Assembly: GCF_000948975.2 (NCBI RefSeq)
Contig: NZ_CP059735.1
Location: forward strand, 1,302,001-1,366,000
Direction of reading: 5' to 3'
DNA length: 64,000 nt
Source: Thalassomonas actiniarum
Lineage (GTDB): Bacteria > Pseudomonadota > Gammaproteobacteria > Enterobacterales > Alteromonadaceae
The translations under genes were made by a program, and so were the position numbers. The notes under the pieces were generated by a model, which had not been told where the DNA came from, searched no databases, and was given only the letters and a program-made list of their open reading frames with translations. Shown in pieces: positions 8,469 to 18,509 of this stretch. Within the stretch, counting starts at the first letter, position 1; every line of letters begins with the position of its first letter.

Positions 8469-8999
8469 GTGAGTAGTATGAAAGATAAAATCACGCTGGG
8501 TAAATTAGGTGCCGTATACGGGATCAAGGGCTGGTTGAAGATTCATTCATTCACGGATGATCCCGAAGCTATTTTAGACTATATGCCTTGGTCTTTAAAA
8601 TTAGGCGATAAAGTACAAGCAGTAGAAGTTACTGATTGGCGTAAACATAACAATGGCCTTATTGCCAAGATTGCCAACTATGATGACAGAGATCAGGCAC
8701 AAACCCTGGTCGGCTCGGAAATATTGGCCAATCCCGAAGCTCTGCCTGAATTGCCCGAAGGGGAATTTTACTGGCGGGATTTGATCGGCATGACGGTTGT
8801 TACTACCCAAGGTTACGACCTGGGTACGGTTTCTGACATGATGGAAACCGGCGCAAATGACGTACTGGTTGTAAAAGCTAACCGCAATGACGCCTTTGGC
8901 AAAAAAGAAAGGTTAATTCCTTACTTGTTTGAACAAGTGGTGATATCGGTTAGTGTTGAAAATAAACAAATTAGTGTTGACTGGGACCCAGGTTTCTAA
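8469..8999 (+). CDS. rimM: Ribosome maturation factor RimM
   Basis: RimM binds bS19 and helps mature the head of the 30S subunit. The 176-residue protein starts with the characteristic ITLGKLGAVYGIKGWLKIHSFTD and has the PRC-barrel half with EFYWRDLIGMTVV near residue 98 and KERLIPYL near 145. The start is a GTG 26 bases after rpsP; a downstream ATG three codons later is an alternative. It is followed by trmD after three bases, consistent with translational coupling. Confidence 0.97.
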   Translation: MSSMKDKITLGKLGAVYGIKGWLKIHSFTDDPEAILDYMPWSLKLGDKVQAVEVTDWRKHNNGLIAKIANYDDRDQAQTLVGSEILANPEALPELPEGEFYWRDLIGMTVVTTQGYDLGTVSDMMETGANDVLVVKANRNDAFGKKERLIPYLFEQVVISVSVENKQISVDWDPGF

Positions 9000-9002
9000 C
9001 TC

Positions 9003-9809
9003 GTGAGCAACAGCAATGGCTCTGACAAGAGCAAGTGGATTGGGGTGATTAGCCTTTTTCCCGAAATGTTTGATGCAATCACTGAGTATGGGGTGACTGG
9101 CCGAGCGATCCGTAATGGCTTGATTGAGTTCCACAAGTGGAACCCGAGAGACTTTACCCATGATCGACATCGCACCGTAGATGACCGTCCTTACGGCGGT
9201 GGTCCGGGTATGTTGATGATGGTACAACCGTTACGCGATGCCATTAATGCAGCAAAAAGTGCGGCATTAGCAAATGGCGGCAAGGCAAAAGTTATTTATT
9301 TGTCACCTCAGGGACGTAAATTGGACCAGGCCGGTGTGCGTGAATTATCGCAGTATGATCATCTGGTATTTATTGCCGGACGATATGAAGGCATAGACGA
9401 GCGGATCATTGAATCAGATGTTGATGAAGAATGGTCTGTTGGTGATTACGTATTAAGTGGCGGTGAATTACCGGCCATGAACGTGATCGATGCCGTAGCA
9501 CGTTTTGTGCCCGGAGTTTTGGGACATGAATTGTCAGCCGAGCAGGATTCATTTTCTGACGGTTTACTTGACTGTCCGCATTATACCCGGCCGGAAGTAC
9601 TGGAAACCTCTGATGAAGAGGCTAAGTCGGTACCGAAAGTGTTGCTAAGCGGTAATCATGAACATATCAGGCTTTGGCGCCAGCAGAAATCCCTGGAAAG
9701 AACATGGACCAGAAGACCCGAACTATTAACTGACCTAGCTCTGACTGCGGAGCAGGAGAAAATGCTTGAGAAAATCAAGCAAGCTGCTGCTGATGACAGT
9801 GAACTCTAG
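9003..9809 (+). CDS. trmD: tRNA (guanine-N1)-methyltransferase TrmD
   Basis: TrmD methylates G37 of tRNAs, which prevents +1 frameshifting. It is a SPOUT (knotted) enzyme using S-adenosylmethionine. The 268-residue protein shows [18 protein letters not shown] near the start, a YGGGPGMLM loop, [11 protein letters not shown], and the knot segments [10 protein letters not shown] and [11 protein letters not shown]. The start is GTG, three bases after rimM. Length is slightly above the E. coli enzyme because of the Ser/Asn-rich N-terminus and the acidic C-terminus. Confidence 0.98.
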   Translation: MSNSNGSDKSKWIGVISLFPEMFDAITEYGVTGRAIRNGLIEFHKWNPRDFTHDRHRTVDDRPYGGGPGMLMMVQPLRDAINAAKSAALANGGKAKVIYLSPQGRKLDQAGVRELSQYDHLVFIAGRYEGIDERIIESDVDEEWSVGDYVLSGGELPAMNVIDAVARFVPGVLGHELSAEQDSFSDGLLDCPHYTRPEVLETSDEEAKSVPKVLLSGNHEHIRLWRQQKSLERTWTRRPELLTDLALTAEQEKMLEKIKQAAADDSEL

Positions 9810-9821
9810 GAAGAAGGTATT

Positions 9822-10175
9822 ATGAGTAAGATTATTGATCAGCTCGAACAAGAGCAAATGAAAACTGACGTTCCAGCGTACGCCCCGGGCGACACTGTCG
9901 TTGTTCAAGTTAAAGTTACCGAAGGTGACAAATCACGTCTTCAGGCATTTGAAGGTGTTGTGATTGCTGTTAAAAACCGTGGCCTACATTCTGCTTTCAC
10001 CGTTCGTAAAATTTCTAACGGTGTTGGTGTTGAGCGTGTATTCCAGACACACAGCCCTCTAGTTGACTCAATTGAAGTCAAACGTCGCGGTGATGTTCGT
10101 CAAGCTAAGCTTTACTATCTTCGTGAGCGTTCAGGTCGTTCTGCACGTATCAAAGAGAAGTTGGCTAAGAAGTAA
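9822..10175 (+). CDS. rplS: 50S ribosomal protein bL19
   Basis: bL19 sits at the 30S-50S interface. The 117-residue sequence contains [28 protein letters not shown] and the C-terminal [27 protein letters not shown] block that defines the family. It is last in the operon and is followed by a strong terminator. The start ATG has GGAAGAAGG upstream. Confidence 0.98.
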   Translation: MSKIIDQLEQEQMKTDVPAYAPGDTVVVQVKVTEGDKSRLQAFEGVVIAVKNRGLHSAFTVRKISNGVGVERVFQTHSPLVDSIEVKRRGDVRQAKLYYLRERSGRSARIKEKLAKK

Positions 10176-10200
10176 TCATAGATTATTCATTAGTTTGAAT

Positions 10201-10236
10201 AAAAAGCCATGTGGGCAACCACATGGCTTTTTTTAT
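10201..10236 (+). terminator. Rho-independent terminator of the rpsP-rplS operon
   Basis: AAAAAGCCATGTGG and its complement pair across a GCAA tetraloop and run into seven T residues. The stem is 14 bp with no mismatch. Confidence 0.95.
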
Positions 10237-10272
10237 GCTCAGAATATAAGTTAAGTGCCTGCTCCCTGCAGG

Positions 10273-10485
10273 TTATAGCAATTGCATTAAGTAGATGAGC
10301 AAAATTCGGTGAGGATAAATTTTCAAGAACCCCCTTTATCGTTCCAGACTAAAGCTAAGCATCTGCATCCATGCAGGCGAGGCGTTTGATTGAGCAATAG
10401 CAAGCTATTGTGATTGAAAACAACGCAGGACTTGGAGATTTAGACCATCCGAAGATGGTTAGATATTTAATAAAATTGGTATTAT
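10273..10485 (+). repeat. MITE-like repeat, copy 1 (with 48-bp insertion)
   Basis: This segment matches the reverse complement of 33883-34046 along nearly its whole length. It carries a CAATAGC-AA-GCTATTG hairpin and an ACCATC-CGAA-GATGGT hairpin. The ends form imperfect terminal inverted repeats around CCAATT and ATTAA. Copy 1 has an additional 48 bp at about 10329-10376 that copy 2 lacks. No open frame lies in either copy, so the element is non-autonomous. Confidence 0.75.
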
Positions 10486-11202
10486 TTTACGGTGACAGGA
10501 AGTTACCGGACAAAGGTGTTCATCCGCCTGTTTTGCTCGTTTCTCCTATGCCTTGCTGCCACTGCTAATATCTCCTTAACTAAGCTCCTTATGCTGATTT
10601 TCATTTATTCGTTACCTGTGGAAAGCCTTTGTACTGTGGGATGTGAATGCCTTGTCGATAAAACGCCATCAAACGGGACTCAGGTAATGGCTTGAGTGAC
10701 GGTATGGCATAAGCCCCTGTAAGCCGGGAAAAGCGTGCAGGAGCAAACTTTATTCTGGATTGCCTTATCGTTAATGCCAGCACAGGGGGCCTGCTAGTGC
10801 TTTTTAAGCCAAAGGTCTTAAGATCCGTGCGCTTGTGCTGGCGGCGGTATCGGTTACTTCTTCGGAGCAAGCTGGTGATAACCTCCCCGCCTGGTTTTAT
10901 TGACTAAGGAAAGGGGGCTTGACATTAATGTCTGCCGTGCGCGGAACAAATTAAATTTTACGGCATATACTTAATGAAATATCGATACCAGCAGGAGGAA
11001 TGTGCAAAGTTATGCCGCGTTACTGTTAGCGGTGAAAAGTGGTAATAGTCAAATTACTGCTTGGAGTTGGCGCAATGCCAACAGAAAAATGCTCATGGAC
11101 AAAATGCATTTTCAATGGCGAAGTTCAAGCCTGAAATTTTGAAATTATTAACAAACCCCTAGCTTGCGGTGTTTGTTGGCGAATAATTTACGGGAGTAGT
11201 CC
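10486..11202. other. Gene-free stretch of about 700 bases
   Basis: Between the repeat and the next gene I see no gene I can support. An opposite-strand frame of 89 codons (10601-10870) has an Arg-rich, low-quality composition and no ribosome-binding site. A GACATTAATGTC palindrome lies near 10920. The region may be decayed sequence. Confidence 0.4.
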
Positions 11203-11826
11203 ATGAAAAAGTTTATTTATATCAGCAGCCTGTCGCTTGCTTGCTTCTTGAGTTTTTTCTTATTTAATGAGCCGGTTTCTCACCTTGCTGTTGTTGGCAA
11301 TGAGCCTCTGCAGTCGCCAAAATTTGCTTCGGTAGTTAGTTCAAATGCCGGCTGGTGGCAAAAAAACGACGGGGCATTACCGGTGAAAAAGCACTTGAAA
11401 GTGACCGTAAGCCACCATGAAAAGCTCAGTGATTTTCTTGAGTTTTCACCATCAAGTGAGTGGCAGCCTGTGCCTGCTGCCAATGGTGTGGCAATTGCCA
11501 ATTATCGCCTTAACAGTGGTAAAAACAGTTATCGGCTGGCGATCATCCGTATGAAAAAAGCTATGCCGCTGTCGGCTATTATGAATATCTGGCAACAAAA
11601 AGCCGGCTTACCAGCAACGGATAACTTTAAGGCGGTTAGAACCATCAAATCTCAGAATAATCAGCTTTTTGACTTGTACCAGCTCAGCGGCAGCAAACAG
11701 TCTATCGCCCTGGCAGTACATGCTGGGGAAAGATATACCTTTTTTCGCTTATCCGGAGCTGAGCAAATTGATGAACCGGTACTTACCAAGTTTACCGATT
11801 TGATTGCATCGTCTTCGATTATTTGA
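11203..11826 (+). CDS. Exported protein of unknown function
   Basis: The 207-residue product has a hydrophobic N-terminus (about residues 3-22, ISSLSLACFLSFFLF) that is a signal peptide or membrane anchor. The rest is soluble and mixed in charge, with no motif I recognise. An ATG with GGGAG six to seven bases upstream supports the start. It stands alone between gene-poor stretches, with the acetyl-CoA synthetase gene 330 bases downstream on the same strand. Confidence 0.6.
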   Translation: MKKFIYISSLSLACFLSFFLFNEPVSHLAVVGNEPLQSPKFASVVSSNAGWWQKNDGALPVKKHLKVTVSHHEKLSDFLEFSPSSEWQPVPAANGVAIANYRLNSGKNSYRLAIIRMKKAMPLSAIMNIWQQKAGLPATDNFKAVRTIKSQNNQLFDLYQLSGSKQSIALAVHAGERYTFFRLSGAEQIDEPVLTKFTDLIASSSII

Positions 11827-12156
11827 TGGTGAGGTAAGAAGCAGCGGCTGTATGTGAGTTAAATAAAAGATACACCGCTGTATCCTTGCCTGTTACAGAG
11901 AAAAAGTAACTGTGATGTTTTAAGCCGGGCTGGAGGCAAAGCGGAAAATAGCGATAAAATAAAACTGCTGCTCGTTTGAATTTCTCTTGCCGGTGAGTAA
12001 TGATAAATATCAGCCAGTTTCCTTGGTTTAAAAAAACTTCGTGGTTTCTTAAATTCATTAAGGTTAAACTGATTAACTCATTGTTATATGCCGCAATATG
12101 CAAAGAATAATAAACAAAGTAATTATAACTAGAATTCATTACATCAGAGAGTAGCT
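11827..12156. other. Gene-free stretch upstream of acs
   Basis: No gene, clear CRP site or strong promoter was recognised. An opposite-strand frame of 106 codons here has no ribosome-binding site or family likeness. Confidence 0.4.
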
Positions 12157-14097
12157 ATGAAGGAATTACAATCTCGCTATCCAGTATCCCAACGCGCAAA
12201 AGCAAACACCCATGTTGACGCCGGCGCTTATGAAGCCATGTATCGCCAGTCAATCGAGCAGCCCGATGTGTTTTGGGCGCAGCAGGCGGAAAAGTTTATC
12301 GACTGGTATCAGCCCTGGGAGCAGGTCAGCAGCGTTAACTTTAAAGAATCACAGGTCAGCTGGTTTGCCGGCGGCAAACTTAATGTCAGCTACAATTGCA
12401 TCGACCGCCATTTAGCTAATAAAGCAAATGACATCGCTGTCATTTTCGAGGGCGATGAACCCGGCGATGATGATAAGGTGACCTATCAGCAACTTCACGA
12501 TCATGTCTGTCGCTTTGCTAACCTGTTAAAGCAACGGGGGGTGAAAAAAGGCGATCGGGTTTGTATCTATATGCCGATGATCCCCGAAGTGGGCTACGCC
12601 ATGCTCGCTTGTGCCCGTATCGGCGCGGTACACTCTGTAGTCTTCGGCGGTTTTTCCACTGAGTCGATTAAAGCCCGGGTACTTGATGCCGATTGCCGGG
12701 TGGTGATCACCGCAGACGAAAGTGTCCGCGGAGGCAAGCGTATTCCCCTTAAAGCCAATGTTGATGAGGCGCTCAAAGACTGTCCCGATGTCCACTCTGT
12801 GATAGTGGTTGAACGTACCGGGGCCGATGTTCACTGGAACCCTGAGCTTGATGTTAAATACGCTGAATCGGTTGCTAACTTACCCGCGGTATGTGAGCCG
12901 GAACAAATGGATGCCGAAGACCCGTTATTTGTACTTTATACTTCTGGTTCAACCGGCAAACCTAAAGGGGTTTTGCATACCTGCGGCGGTTATCTGCTTT
13001 ATGCGGCCATGACCCACAAATATGTCTTTGATTACCAGGAAGGTGAAATTTACTGGTGTACGGCGGATGCCGGTTGGGTTACCGGCCACTCTTATATTTT
13101 TTACGGCCCTTTGGCTAATGGCGCCACTACCCTGGTATTTGAAGGGGTGCCTACCTATCCCGATGCCGGGCGCTTCTGGCAGGTGTGTGAAAAGCACAAA
13201 GTGAATATCTTCTATACCGCCCCTACCGCGCTACGAGCATTAATGGGCTTGGGAGATGAGCTGGTGGAGCAGGCAGACTTATCTTCAATCCGCTTACTGG
13301 GCACCGTAGGCGAGCCGATTAACCCCGAAGCCTGGCACTGGTATTATGAGATTGTCGGTAAGGAAAATTGCCCCATTGTCGATACCTGGTGGCAAACGGA
13401 AACCGGCGGGATTTTGCTGACTTCATTGCCTGGTGCTGTGGATATGAAACCCGGGGCGACAGGCAAACCGTTTTTTGGTGTTGAGCCGGCGATATTTGAC
13501 AAAGAAGGCAATGAACTTGAGGGTGAAGCTGAAGGTTTGCTGATGATGAAGGGCAGTTGGCCGGGGCAAATGCGCACGGTTTACGGTGATCACCAGAGGT
13601 TTTACGATACCTATTTAAGCCAGTATCCGGGCAATTACTTTACCGGCGACGGCGCCAAACGCGATGCCGACGGTTTTTATTGGATCACCGGACGGGTGGA
13701 TGATGTCCTCAATGTTTCCGGACACAGGCTGGGTACCGCGGAAATCGAAAGTGCTCTTGTATTGCACCCGGCAGTAGCCGAAGCCGCGGTGGTGGGCTAC
13801 CCCCATGATATCAAGGGGCAGGGCATTTATGCGTATGTGACCTTGATGGGCTCGGCCAGCGAGTCTGATACCTTGCAGGGGGAGTTAACGGAATTTGTTG
13901 CCAAGGAACTCGGCCGTTTTGCCAAACCGGATTATATTCAATGGGCGCCGGGCTTGCCCAAAACCCGCTCGGGGAAAATTATGCGCCGTATTTTGCGTAA
14001 AATAGCCGAAAATGAAATGGAAAGCCTTGGGGATACCTCGACCCTGGCAGATCCGAGCGTGGTGGATCACTTGGTCACTAACCGTATAGTTAAGTGA
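12157..14097 (+). CDS. acs: Acetyl-CoA synthetase (AMP-forming)
   Basis: Acs activates acetate through acetyl-AMP to acetyl-CoA in the cytoplasm. The 646-residue protein has the N-terminal ACAS segment, the ATP-binding loop [11 protein letters not shown] near residues 262-272, the WWQTETGG core motif, and [17 protein letters not shown]. The C-terminal [11 protein letters not shown] motif places the catalytic and acetylatable lysine at K607, the counterpart of E. coli K609. Length is close to the E. coli enzyme. It is monocistronic, ending at a strong terminator. Confidence 0.97.
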   Translation: MKELQSRYPVSQRAKANTHVDAGAYEAMYRQSIEQPDVFWAQQAEKFIDWYQPWEQVSSVNFKESQVSWFAGGKLNVSYNCIDRHLANKANDIAVIFEGDEPGDDDKVTYQQLHDHVCRFANLLKQRGVKKGDRVCIYMPMIPEVGYAMLACARIGAVHSVVFGGFSTESIKARVLDADCRVVITADESVRGGKRIPLKANVDEALKDCPDVHSVIVVERTGADVHWNPELDVKYAESVANLPAVCEPEQMDAEDPLFVLYTSGSTGKPKGVLHTCGGYLLYAAMTHKYVFDYQEGEIYWCTADAGWVTGHSYIFYGPLANGATTLVFEGVPTYPDAGRFWQVCEKHKVNIFYTAPTALRALMGLGDELVEQADLSSIRLLGTVGEPINPEAWHWYYEIVGKENCPIVDTWWQTETGGILLTSLPGAVDMKPGATGKPFFGVEPAIFDKEGNELEGEAEGLLMMKGSWPGQMRTVYGDHQRFYDTYLSQYPGNYFTGDGAKRDADGFYWITGRVDDVLNVSGHRLGTAEIESALVLHPAVAEAAVVGYPHDIKGQGIYAYVTLMGSASESDTLQGELTEFVAKELGRFAKPDYIQWAPGLPKTRSGKIMRRILRKIAENEMESLGDTSTLADPSVVDHLVTNRIVK

Positions 14098-14142
14098 TAA
14101 ACCTTTACGGCGAGTCATCCCTTAATGATGGTGACAAGTCAC

Positions 14143-14170
14143 AAAGACCGGCGAATATGCCGGTCTTTTT
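14143..14170 (+). terminator. Rho-independent terminator after acs
   Basis: AAAGACCGGC (14143-14152) pairs with GCCGGTCTTT (14159-14168) and is followed by further T residues. Confidence 0.9.
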
Positions 14171-14363
14171 ATATACAGGAGGTATGGTATTGCGCGGTGA
14201 CAGGGAGTCAAGAGCGCTTATATACAGGAGGTATGGTATTGCGCGGTGACAGGGAGTCAAGAGCGCTTATATACAGGAGGTATGGTATTGCGCGGTGACA
14301 GGGAGTCAAGAGCGCTTATATACAGGAGGTATGGTATTGCGCGGTGACAGGGAGTCAAAGAGC
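14170..14363. repeat. Four tandem copies of a 49-bp unit
   Basis: Copies begin at 14170, 14219, 14268 and 14317, with an exact 49-bp period. The first three are identical; the fourth differs only at its end, where one extra A occurs. Each unit starts TATATACAGGAGGTATGG and contains GCGCGGTGACAGGGAGTCAA. The array fills the space between the acs terminator and the convergent fetB gene. There are no spacers between units, so it is not a CRISPR array. The period is not a multiple of three. Confidence 0.95.
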
Positions 14364-14370
14364 GGAAATA

Positions 14371-15183
14371 TCAAGCTTTCTGCCTTTTTACTTTCGGTGT
14401 TTTAAACTTAGCCTTTACCAGGCCGGTCGGCGTGATAGAAGTGCGGATCCCAAGATAAAGGCTGGTGGTTACCGAGATACTCAGCATCACAAAAATTGCG
14501 ACTAAGATCACCAGCTGGTATTTAATCGCAGTAATAGGATCCACTCCACCTAATATTTGCCCGGTCATCATGCCGGGTAAGGTGACCAGACCTGTGGTGG
14601 CCATAGAGGCCAAGATCGGGGCAAAGGCTTGCTGCATCGCCGACTGGACAAAAGGCAGGCTTGCCTGGGGCGGAGTAGCTCCTAATGCCAGCGCCCCTTC
14701 ATATTCATCGTTTTTATCCTTAAAGGCGGTAAACAACCTTTGCAGGGCAACAATATTGCCGCTGAGACTGTTACCCAGCAACATGCCCGCCAGCGGGATC
14801 AGGTATTGGGCGTTATAGACAGGTACAGGTTGCAGTAAGGCCAGCAACAGCAAGAGCAACAGCGGCACTAACCCCAGCAATAAGCCGCAAAGTACCGGCA
14901 GGTAGAGGTATTTAGCCTCCAGGGCGGTACTGGAGATGATGGCGCTGGTGCCAACCAGCAACATGACCATCAGCCACATCAGGTTTAGCAGCGGATTATT
15001 AAGTTCAAATAAAAACTGCAGGTATAGGCCCACCAGCACCAGCTGTAAGCTCATGCGCACGACCGCCAGGGTTATTTCCCGGGTTAGTCCCAGGGAAAAC
15101 CTGAAGTTAACCGCTAAAGGGACCAGCAGCACTAGCATAAAAATGGCCAGTTGCCACCAGTGGATGTCAAGACTTGATTGCAT
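14371..15183 (-). CDS. fetB: FetB-like iron export ABC permease (UPF0014)
   Basis: FetB is the membrane subunit of the FetAB exporter that helps cells tolerate iron and peroxide stress. The 270-residue protein has about seven membrane segments and typical UPF0014 sequences: LIPLAGMLLGNSLSGN near residue 120, a LALGATPPQA coupling-type loop near 165, and LPGMMTGQILGGVDP near 205. The ATPase partner FetA, usually adjacent, is not beside it: the upstream 700 bases hold no gene. It converges on acs across the 49-bp repeats. Confidence 0.88.
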   Translation of the reverse strand: MQSSLDIHWWQLAIFMLVLLVPLAVNFRFSLGLTREITLAVVRMSLQLVLVGLYLQFLFELNNPLLNLMWLMVMLLVGTSAIISSTALEAKYLYLPVLCGLLLGLVPLLLLLLLALLQPVPVYNAQYLIPLAGMLLGNSLSGNIVALQRLFTAFKDKNDEYEGALALGATPPQASLPFVQSAMQQAFAPILASMATTGLVTLPGMMTGQILGGVDPITAIKYQLVILVAIFVMLSISVTTSLYLGIRTSITPTGLVKAKFKTPKVKRQKA

Positions 15184-15887
15184 AGTCAGTAATCAGGCTC
15201 TGGGTGTCTTCATTTTACAGATATTTTTATTTTACCCTGTTTTAAGGGCGGTTAGCTTTATTTGGATAAAAATAATTGATTTTCTGATGGTTTATTAGCT
15301 TATTCCTGCGCCTGAACGATTAGCCTGATGCTAATAGCTGTACAAGCCCGCTTTGTTTTGGTGTTTGCTCATCAAGGTGCTGAGCTGCCCGGAAGATATA
15401 AATATTCGTTTGGTTATGCTCACTATAAAGCGAATAAATGATCATTAGGGGGCGTTTGAGGTTCGCTGCTTTTTCGAATAAAGGCAAGCAAATATTGTTT
15501 TACTTTTTGCGGTTTTCAGGCATTGGACCATTTTTCTGAACTGTCAAAAAATACAGCGGTGATTTACGATAAACGAGCCATGGCTTCTTGTCCGTTAATT
15601 GTGATTGTTTTTGTCAGTTATCGGGATATTTTATCCGGTGATTTATCCTTGATGCCTTGGGTTAAATAACCGGGGGCCATTGCTTTGCTTTTTGGCCGTT
15701 AGCTGGCCGGACTGAGCTATTTAGCGGATAACACACTTATTTTTAATGGATTATTCTGAGGTAACCCGCTAGGGGGCCGGAGATGTTAATTAGGCCCTGG
15801 CAGTCAAGGTGGTTGTTTTTTTGTGCCTGTGTACTAGGTTAGGGGTAGGAATAAACAGGATGTTACTTTAACGACCAGGAAGGTTTT
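15184..15887. other. Gene-free stretch of about 700 bases upstream of fetB
   Basis: No supported gene was found on either strand. In particular no Walker A motif of a fetA gene or remnant was seen. A TTAGC/GCTAA hairpin lies near 15330. Promoters of the two divergent genes should lie here, but none is clear. Confidence 0.4.
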
Positions 15888-16727
15888 ATGGATACCATTG
15901 CATCATTTTTTCAGGGGCTTAGCCAATTATCCATGATGGAAAGCATCATGGTGATCTTACCTTTGATCGGCACTTTTATTGCCGGTCTTGCTCTTACTTT
16001 TATGAGTAAACACTTATACGCCCGGGTAGCTTTTGCCTTATTGACTTTAGGGGTTTTGTTTGCCGCGCCCTTTAGCGCCAACCTGCAAGTCAGCACTTTA
16101 GTGCAGACAGAGCAAACCCGTCAGGATGCCCTTAAATACCAGGACTCCCTTGAGCGGCATTTTAATTTGCTGACCGGGGATGCAAAATCCAAACATGAAA
16201 CGGTTAATTCCCAATTGATGGAAAAGTTTAATCGCCTTGATATCCGGCAAAAAGAGGTTGTTGAGTTGCTTGCCGAAGTGGTAGCAGATGCCAATAAACG
16301 TCTGGTAAGCCAGATGGAGCAGCAAATCCATAAGATCGATGATCTTATCAGCGAGAGTGAAGGTTATTTATCGGATAAAGTCAGCTCGGCCAGTGTTGAT
16401 GTTATCGGACATATAGTTCCCAAACAAGGGCTCCCGGGCGAGGGTATCCGGGATAACAGGGAAATGACGGCTTTGCTCAGTAAGCAAACAAGGGTATTGA
16501 ACCGGTCGATTGCTAACTTAAGCGGTATGTTTAAAGCCGAGCTTAGCAAGGAAATGGCAAGGCAGGATGAGCATTATCAACAGGTCAGTCGTGATTTGAT
16601 CCGGGTTTCAACACAAATAAAGCAAATCAACCGTATGCTGGCCGCCTCCCAGGCAACGCAGGCCATATCCCGGGTGAAAGACAAGTCTGGCCCGGTTGAT
16701 AGCAGGGTCGGTCAGTCTGGTCAGTGA
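15888..16727 (+). CDS. Membrane protein with two N-terminal spans and a long coiled coil
   Basis: The 279-residue protein has two hydrophobic segments (about 20-40 and 46-64) followed by a long, Gln/Lys/Glu-rich helical region. The heptad-like pattern of residues 75-155 and 195-255 suggests a cytoplasmic or periplasmic coiled coil. No enzymatic motif is visible and I do not recognise a family. AGGAAGG precedes the ATG at good spacing. The layout resembles scaffold or methyl-accepting-like signalling proteins, but the signalling hairpin is absent. Confidence 0.65.
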   Translation: MDTIASFFQGLSQLSMMESIMVILPLIGTFIAGLALTFMSKHLYARVAFALLTLGVLFAAPFSANLQVSTLVQTEQTRQDALKYQDSLERHFNLLTGDAKSKHETVNSQLMEKFNRLDIRQKEVVELLAEVVADANKRLVSQMEQQIHKIDDLISESEGYLSDKVSSASVDVIGHIVPKQGLPGEGIRDNREMTALLSKQTRVLNRSIANLSGMFKAELSKEMARQDEHYQQVSRDLIRVSTQIKQINRMLAASQATQAISRVKDKSGPVDSRVGQSGQ

Positions 16728-16813
16728 GGAGAGCAGCTGTATTCTCCCGCTGCGGGGTTATGCTGTAGCCGTTAAGCGCCCGGGTACTGAGTCGTAGCGT
16801 ATGCCTTAGCGGC

Positions 16814-18253
16814 TTACATTTTAAAGTTGGTTTTTTCTACCTGGTGAAACTGGTAACTGTTGCCGCCAAAATTTTTGACTTTATACATGGCCATATCGGC
16901 ATGGGGCATTAAGGTTTCATAGCTGTCGCCGTCTTCCGGGAAGGTGCTGATGCCGATACTGGCTGAAATTGACAATTGCTGGTTGGAGAGGTTTATCGGC
17001 TGTTGAATGCAACGAAGGACTTTTTCGGCGACGACCGCCGCATTATTACGTTTGGCTATGCTGGGCAGCAAAATGATAAATTCATCTCCGCCGAAGCGGC
17101 AGGTTAAATCTTCCTTGCGCAGCGTATTTTGTATGGTGGCGGAAACCTGTTGCAGTAGCGTGTCCCCCATGGCGTGGCCATAGGTATCGTTAATGGGTTT
17201 GAAATTATCCAAATCGATAAAGAGTAATGCCAGGCCATGGCGGCGCCGTCTGGCCTGGGTCAATGCGTGTCTGACCGAGTCGGTAAAGTGACTGCGGTTT
17301 GGCAGATTAGTGAGCAGGTCATAGTTGGCCTGATGGTAGAGCTCTTCTTCACTGTGCTTACGTTCGGTTATATCCTGGGTAATGCCGATAATATGATGGA
17401 CCGTATCTTTATTTTCTTCCACCGGAATAAAGCAGGAGGAAAAAACCCTGAGCTCGCCATTGCATCTTAACTGAAACTCAAATTCAGAGGAGTAACCGTT
17501 AAATGCCCTTAACATTAAATATTCGATACGGGGTTTATCGTCATCAGTCACCAGGGATAAATAACGGCAGCCAAGGATCTGGCTGACATCGTTCAGGCGT
17601 AACATTTTTAAACCGGTATCATTCATGGCGGTTAAACGGCCATCCCGGTCTATTTCATGAATACAAACCGGGGCATTGTCAAGGAAGGTTTGATAAATAT
17701 CCTGCTCAGAAAATAATACCTGCGATACTTTTTTCCTGTGGGCCAGGCTGGTTACGGAAATGATCATCCGGGTATGATCGGTGACATTTTCCGGAATAAT
17801 GGCTTTCATGACCACTTTAAATTGATGGCCGTTGCGGTGGCTGGCGGTAGCTTCGGTTTCAAAATAATGGCGCTGTTCGAGTAAGGCAACCACCAGCTTC
17901 TTTAATACCTCCAGCTGATCTTTATTATGTTTATTGGTTATTTTTTTTAAGAAAGTGCCTTTGTCCTTGTCACCATACAAAGCCAGGGTCGGCATATTGA
18001 CGTCAATGACTTTTAGTTGCCTGGCAAGGGTCAGTAATTCAAAGATGTGGTTGGCAAAATAGTGATTGTAATCGCGGATATCCCGGGTGCTGTACTTTTC
18101 CAACTTACCCGGCAGGGTACCCAGGTCGACCAGCCATAATGAAATATTGCTTTGCTGAAAAGCGGTGCGATACCAGTCAGCGATTTTACGCTGCTCTATG
18201 GTGAGATAGTCTTTTTCGGGGATAGGTAAATGTGAACCGGCTTTAATCATCAC
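16814..18253 (-). CDS. Diguanylate cyclase with PAS sensor domain
   Basis: The protein (479 residues) makes c-di-GMP from two GTP. Residues 40-160 look like a first PAS-type region. A second PAS domain covers about 185-300 (FLDNAPVCIHEIDRDGRLTAMND), ending at the usual ITQDITERKHSEEELYHQA linker. A GGDEF domain follows, with the intact active site RFGGDEF at 386-392 and an RKED inhibitory I-site placed five residues before it, so product inhibition is expected. There is no EAL domain and no membrane segment. It converges on the coiled-coil gene. Confidence 0.93.
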   Translation of the reverse strand: MMIKAGSHLPIPEKDYLTIEQRKIADWYRTAFQQSNISLWLVDLGTLPGKLEKYSTRDIRDYNHYFANHIFELLTLARQLKVIDVNMPTLALYGDKDKGTFLKKITNKHNKDQLEVLKKLVVALLEQRHYFETEATASHRNGHQFKVVMKAIIPENVTDHTRMIISVTSLAHRKKVSQVLFSEQDIYQTFLDNAPVCIHEIDRDGRLTAMNDTGLKMLRLNDVSQILGCRYLSLVTDDDKPRIEYLMLRAFNGYSSEFEFQLRCNGELRVFSSCFIPVEENKDTVHHIIGITQDITERKHSEEELYHQANYDLLTNLPNRSHFTDSVRHALTQARRRRHGLALLFIDLDNFKPINDTYGHAMGDTLLQQVSATIQNTLRKEDLTCRFGGDEFIILLPSIAKRNNAAVVAEKVLRCIQQPINLSNQQLSISASIGISTFPEDGDSYETLMPHADMAMYKVKNFGGNSYQFHQVEKTNFKM

Positions 18254-18468
18254 AGACCCAAAAACAAGCTAATGGCTATTGCTAGCCGTTAATATCAACA
18301 CTAATAATAGCAAAAGAAGCGGCTTTGCCCGTTTAATTTGCATATAGGTCTTATTTGTACATGTACCCTTAACTATAGTTCATTCAAGCATATCTTTGGT
18401 TAATCCCGGCTATTGTTGATTAAAGGGTAATTTTTCAGCAAAAAGTCTATACCGGGCAGGATAAAGGG

Positions 18469-18486
18469 TGTAATATATATCTTACA
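18469..18486 (+). promoter_or_regulatory. TyrR box 1 upstream of the DAHP synthase gene
   Basis: TGTAAT-N6-CTTACA fits the TyrR operator TGTAAA-N6-TTTACA with two mismatches. Its centre is 23 bp from box 2, the spacing used by paired TyrR boxes in E. coli. Confidence 0.65.
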
Positions 18487-18491
18487 ATTTG

Positions 18492-18509
18492 TGTAACGCT
18501 ATCTTTACA
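18492..18509 (+). promoter_or_regulatory. TyrR box 2 upstream of the DAHP synthase gene
   Basis: TGTAAC-GCTATC-TTTACA matches the TyrR consensus with a single mismatch. A TATAAA at 18533-18538 downstream is a candidate -10 element, so TyrR bound here could hinder RNA polymerase when tyrosine is plentiful. Confidence 0.75.

Noticed and set aside
10601-10870. 89-codon minus-strand frame
   Set aside because: Arg-rich, no ribosome-binding site; looks like random frame in decayed DNA.
14170-14363. 49-bp repeats read as a CRISPR array
   Set aside because: No unique spacers lie between units and no cas genes are near.
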